From a virus, in the IMG/VR virus record IMGVR_UViG_3300043399_000369, positions 1 to 22,100 of that record: a stretch of 22,100 nucleotides of DNA, one strand, 5' to 3'. This document shows, in pieces, positions 19,233-22,100 of the stretch. The number at the start of each line of letters is the position of its first letter. Position 1 is the stretch's first letter. The notes under the pieces were generated by a model. It did no database searches. It was not told the origin of the DNA and saw only the letters and a program-made list of their open reading frames with translations. Position numbers and translations under genes: made by a program.

Positions 19233-20302
19233 CCTACCAACTATTGCACGGCAACTGTTTAGACATACTAAAAACATTGCCTGACAATTCTATAGACGCA
19301 ATCGTTACCGACCCGCCTTACGAACTTGGTTTTATGGGCAAAAAATGGGATGCGTCCGGCATCGCCTACAACGTTGAAATGTGGGAACAATGCTTGCGCG
19401 TGTTGAAACATGGCGGCCATTTGTTAGCGTTCGGCGGCACACGCACATATCACCGAATGGCGTGCGCAATCGAAGATGCAGGTTTTGAAATTCGTGACTC
19501 AATCCATTGGTTGTACGGATCAGGGTTTCCGAAATCGTTAGATGTTTCAAAAGCGATAGATAAAGCGGCAGGGGCAGATCGGGAGATTGTCGGAAAACAC
19601 CCTAACCCCGGAAGTGTAAAGCCACGCATTGCAATGGGTGAACGCTGGAAAGCCGAACCCGACATAACCGCGCCGGCTACTGACGCAGCAAAACAATGGG
19701 AAGGTTGGGGAACCGCACTAAAACCAGCACACGAACCCGTCGTAGTCGCACGCAAACCACTAGACGGAACTGTGGCAAACAATGTTTTACAACACGGCAC
19801 CGGCGCACTCAACATAGACGCAACACGCGCAAACGAACGCTGGCCTGCAAACCTAATCATTGACGAAACAATCGCAGAACAGCACCCCGAATGGGCTAAC
19901 TACTTTTATTGCCCGAAACCGTCAAAACGGGAACGCAACGCAGGACTAGATGACCTTCCAAACAAACTAGGCGGATCGCTTGAAGGTGGAAACGACAAAC
20001 GCAAGGGCGACAAGCCGCAACTTCAACTAACAAAAAACTTTCACCCGACTGTCAAACCGCTCGCCCTAATGCAATACCTAATACGGCTAGTAACACCACC
20101 CGACGGCACAGTTTTAGACCCGTTCGCCGGATCAGGAACCACACTCGCCGCAGCAATCCTAGAAAACAAAAATGCTATAGGCATCGAACTAACCGACGAC
20201 TACCTACCAATCATCGAAGCGCGATGCCAATGGGCGACCGAACAAAAACAGCAGCAAACCGACCAGCAGCCAACTTTATTCGACGAAAGCACACCCCGAT
20301 GA
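19229..20302 (+). CDS. Orphan DNA methyltransferase, beta class (N6-adenine or N4-cytosine)
   Basis: The 357-residue protein opens LLHGNCLDILKTLPDNSIDAIVTDPPYE, with catalytic motif IV D28-P-P-Y31. The central part (roughly residues 90-270) holds the target-recognition region. It closes with FHPTVKPLALMQYLIRLVTP, then LDPFAGSGTT (motif I, binding S-adenosylmethionine, F299 onward) and IGIELTDDYLPII. Motif IV before motif I defines the beta class. No restriction endonuclease gene is next to it, so it is probably a solitary enzyme that protects phage DNA from host restriction or marks it for replication. ATG 19229 has GGAAAAGGAAA and overlaps the previous stop. Confidence 0.88.
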   Translation: MTYQLLHGNCLDILKTLPDNSIDAIVTDPPYELGFMGKKWDASGIAYNVEMWEQCLRVLKHGGHLLAFGGTRTYHRMACAIEDAGFEIRDSIHWLYGSGFPKSLDVSKAIDKAAGADREIVGKHPNPGSVKPRIAMGERWKAEPDITAPATDAAKQWEGWGTALKPAHEPVVVARKPLDGTVANNVLQHGTGALNIDATRANERWPANLIIDETIAEQHPEWANYFYCPKPSKRERNAGLDDLPNKLGGSLEGGNDKRKGDKPQLQLTKNFHPTVKPLALMQYLIRLVTPPDGTVLDPFAGSGTTLAAAILENKNAIGIELTDDYLPIIEARCQWATEQKQQQTDQQPTLFDESTPR

Positions 20303-22100
20303 CCGACACGCTACAAACCGCCTTGCAATACGCACAGCAAGGCTGGCATATCGTCCCAATCATGCCCGGCGAAAAACGGCCAGCAATCCAAAACTGGACA
20401 GAACACGCCACCAACAACCCCGAACAAATCCGCAACTGGTGGCAACAAAACCCAAACTACGGAATCGGCCTCGCCACCGGCCCACAATCAAAACTATTCG
20501 CAATAGACATAGACGTAACCGAAACAAAAAACGGCTACGACACACTCAACGATTTAGAAGAAACGTACGGCCAACTGCCCGAAACATTAACCAACCTGAC
20601 ACCAACCGGCGGCATGCACCTTATTTACCGTTGGCCAGACGGTGCAGACATACGAAACGATGCCGGCCGCAAACTAGGACCGGGCATAGACGTGCGCGGC
20701 AACGGCGGCCAAATCCTTATCCACCCGTCACAACACCCCAACGGCGGCCACTACCAATTCGACGCAGGACAACCCGCACAACCACAACCCGCCCCCGAAT
20801 GGCTAATACAACTGCTAACCCCCGAACCAGCTCAACCAAAACCTGCACCAACCCCAAACGTCACCAGCCAACCCGCAGAAAGCCCGGCAGCACGCTACTG
20901 CCAAGAAACCAGCTGGCCTGACCTGCTCACCGCAGACGGCTGGACACTCGCCTTCATAGACCAACGCACAGGCGAACATCATTGGACCCGACCGGGAAAA
21001 AAAGAAGGAACATCAGCAACCACCCACTACGCAGACACAGACGCCCTAGTGGTATTCACCACAAGCCTTGACTGGCTGCCACCCGGTGCTTACTCACGCT
21101 TCGGCTACTACGCCAACCGACACCACAACGGCGACCGCAGCGAAGCAGCCAGCCAACTAGCGCAAACCTACCAACACGACACAGAACAATTCTTCACAAA
21201 CCAAACATTCACCAGCACCACAACCACCACAGAAACGCAACCAGAAACCCCAAACACACAACGGCTAGAACTTGCGCATTTAGTCAATTGGGAAAAACTG
21301 TGGACCGACGACCGACCCGATCAAGAATGGATTGCTGAACCGATCTTGCCGGCCAAAAGAAGCGTCAGCATCTACGCACCAGCCAAAGCAGGCAAATCAA
21401 CCATAACGCTAGCCATAGTCGCAGCAGTAGCAACCGGCGGCTACGTCCTCGGTCACCACAAAGCCACACCAACAGACGTACTCTATCTGGACTACGAAAT
21501 GACCGAAGACGATCTGATAGAACGCCTATCAGGACTCGGCTACGGCCCCCAAGACGACCTAACAAAACTGCACTACGCACTACTACCAAGCCTGCCGCCC
21601 CTAGACACAGCCGAAGGCGCAGCCGCCCTACTCACACTCGTAGACCACACCAACGCACAATTAGTAGTCGTAGACACCTTCGGCCGTGCAGTCGAAGGCG
21701 ACGAAGACAAAGCCGACACCGTACGCAACTTCTACCGGCACACCGGGCTAGCACTCAAAGCCCGTGACGTAGCCGTATGCAGAACAGACCACACAGGCAA
21801 AGACACCAAAAAAGGGCAACGAGGCAGCAGCGCAAAAAACGACGACCTAGACGTAGTTTGGCAACTAGCCCGCACACAATCACGCACAGGCGACGGACTC
21901 ACCCTAACCCGCACCCACAGCCGCATAAGTTGGATACCCGAACAAATCCGAATAGAACGAATCGAAACAGAACACGGCCACGACTACCGCGCAGACCTAC
22001 AAAACGAAACATGGCCAGACGGAACCCGACAAGACGCAGACCTACTCAACCACCTACAAATCCCCTTAGACGCATCGCAACGGCAAGCAGCGCAAACAAT
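20299..22100 (+). CDS. Primase-polymerase / helicase-like ATPase fusion (partial, runs off the end)
   Basis: The frame is open from ATG 20299 (ATGA overlap with the methyltransferase) to the last base, about 600 residues with no stop. Residues 1-170 are a Prim-Pol domain: LQYAQQGWHIVPIMPGEKRP, then LFAIDIDV with catalytic D70 and D72, TPTGGMHLIY with H107, and GIDVRGNGGQILIHPS with D131. A Pro/Gln linker (about 170-195) follows. From about residue 335 there is a RepA/AAA_25-like ATPase: IYAPAKAGKST (Walker A, K366) with LYLDYEMTEDDLIERL and LVVVDTFGRA (Walker B) after it. It should prime and unwind phage DNA. The C-terminus is cut, so total length is unknown. The coding strand is strongly A/C-rich here. 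Confidence 0.88.
   Translation, partial: MTDTLQTALQYAQQGWHIVPIMPGEKRPAIQNWTEHATNNPEQIRNWWQQNPNYGIGLATGPQSKLFAIDIDVTETKNGYDTLNDLEETYGQLPETLTNLTPTGGMHLIYRWPDGADIRNDAGRKLGPGIDVRGNGGQILIHPSQHPNGGHYQFDAGQPAQPQPAPEWLIQLLTPEPAQPKPAPTPNVTSQPAESPAARYCQETSWPDLLTADGWTLAFIDQRTGEHHWTRPGKKEGTSATTHYADTDALVVFTTSLDWLPPGAYSRFGYYANRHHNGDRSEAASQLAQTYQHDTEQFFTNQTFTSTTTTTETQPETPNTQRLELAHLVNWEKLWTDDRPDQEWIAEPILPAKRSVSIYAPAKAGKSTITLAIVAAVATGGYVLGHHKATPTDVLYLDYEMTEDDLIERLSGLGYGPQDDLTKLHYALLPSLPPLDTAEGAAALLTLVDHTNAQLVVVDTFGRAVEGDEDKADTVRNFYRHTGLALKARDVAVCRTDHTGKDTKKGQRGSSAKNDDLDVVWQLARTQSRTGDGLTLTRTHSRISWIPEQIRIERIETEHGHDYRADLQNETWPDGTRQDADLLNHLQIPLDASQRQAAQT

Noticed and set aside
20439-20921. 160-codon + strand frame inside the primase gene, very Arg/Thr/Pro-rich
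   Set aside because: It is the out-of-frame reading of A/C-rich primase codons; the Prim-Pol motifs are in the other frame.
1-22100. Integrase, attachment site, CRISPR array or insertion sequence
   Set aside because: None was seen: no tyrosine or serine recombinase pattern, no regularly spaced repeats, and no transposase. Lifestyle (temperate or lytic) cannot be concluded from this partial genome.

Overview
The window is a 22.1 kb piece of a tailed double-stranded DNA phage genome. The long non-contractile tail module (tube protein, frameshifting chaperones, tape measure) makes a siphovirus most likely. Every gene supported here reads rightward on the + strand, and most neighbours overlap by 1 to 11 bases (ATGA, TAATG). 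Several genes point to an actinobacterial host: a WhiB-family iron-sulfur regulator, a secreted resuscitation-promoting-factor (Rpf) domain protein, an r1t-type holin and a Cas4/RecB-type exonuclease. Base composition is near balanced rather than strongly GC-rich, so the host may belong to one of the moderate-GC actinobacterial groups, for example aquatic ones; that last step is inference. No integrase, partition gene, tRNA, CRISPR array or insertion sequence was seen.

Layout. (1) 1-6543, head-tail joining and tail: the end of an upstream gene, a family-2 glycosyltransferase, a gp6/gp15-like connector, a tail-terminator-like protein, a CgeB-like glycosyltransferase, the tail tube protein, an HK97 gp10-like protein, tail assembly chaperones joined by a -1 frameshift at AAACCCT (3967-3973), and the tape measure. 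(2) 6540-10786, tail tip and receptor recognition: a large minor tail protein with a LamG-like insert, a jelly-roll-like minor tail protein, a putative receptor-binding protein and two small acidic ORFs. (3) 10786-13918, lysis plus extras: a CHAP endolysin, a one-helix holin-like protein, a small HTH protein, a phage metallophosphoesterase, a DUF6378-like protein, a small acidic peptide and an r1t-type holin.

(4) 13919-14159 is the main non-coding gap. It holds a potentially structured element, a strong intrinsic terminator, a TTGACA -35 candidate and a 19-bp palindrome. It separates the late block from the next block. (5) 14160-18161, small early-type genes and DNA metabolism: several tiny proteins (one with a CxxC/HxC motif, two membrane proteins), a Holliday-junction-resolvase-like nuclease, WhiB, a PD-(D/E)XK exonuclease and a possible ssDNA-binding protein. 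(6) 18162-22100: an intergenic 15-bp perfect inverted repeat, a small unknown protein, a secreted Rpf-domain protein, a multi-helix membrane protein, an orphan beta-class DNA methyltransferase and a primase-polymerase/ATPase fusion cut by the window end.

Together these genes give a typical actinophage late operon followed by a replication/recombination operon. The accessory features most worth a second look are the stand-alone secreted Rpf protein, the two glycosyltransferases inside the virion assembly operon, the structured gap at 13.92-14.16 kb, and the hairpin at 18.17-18.23 kb.
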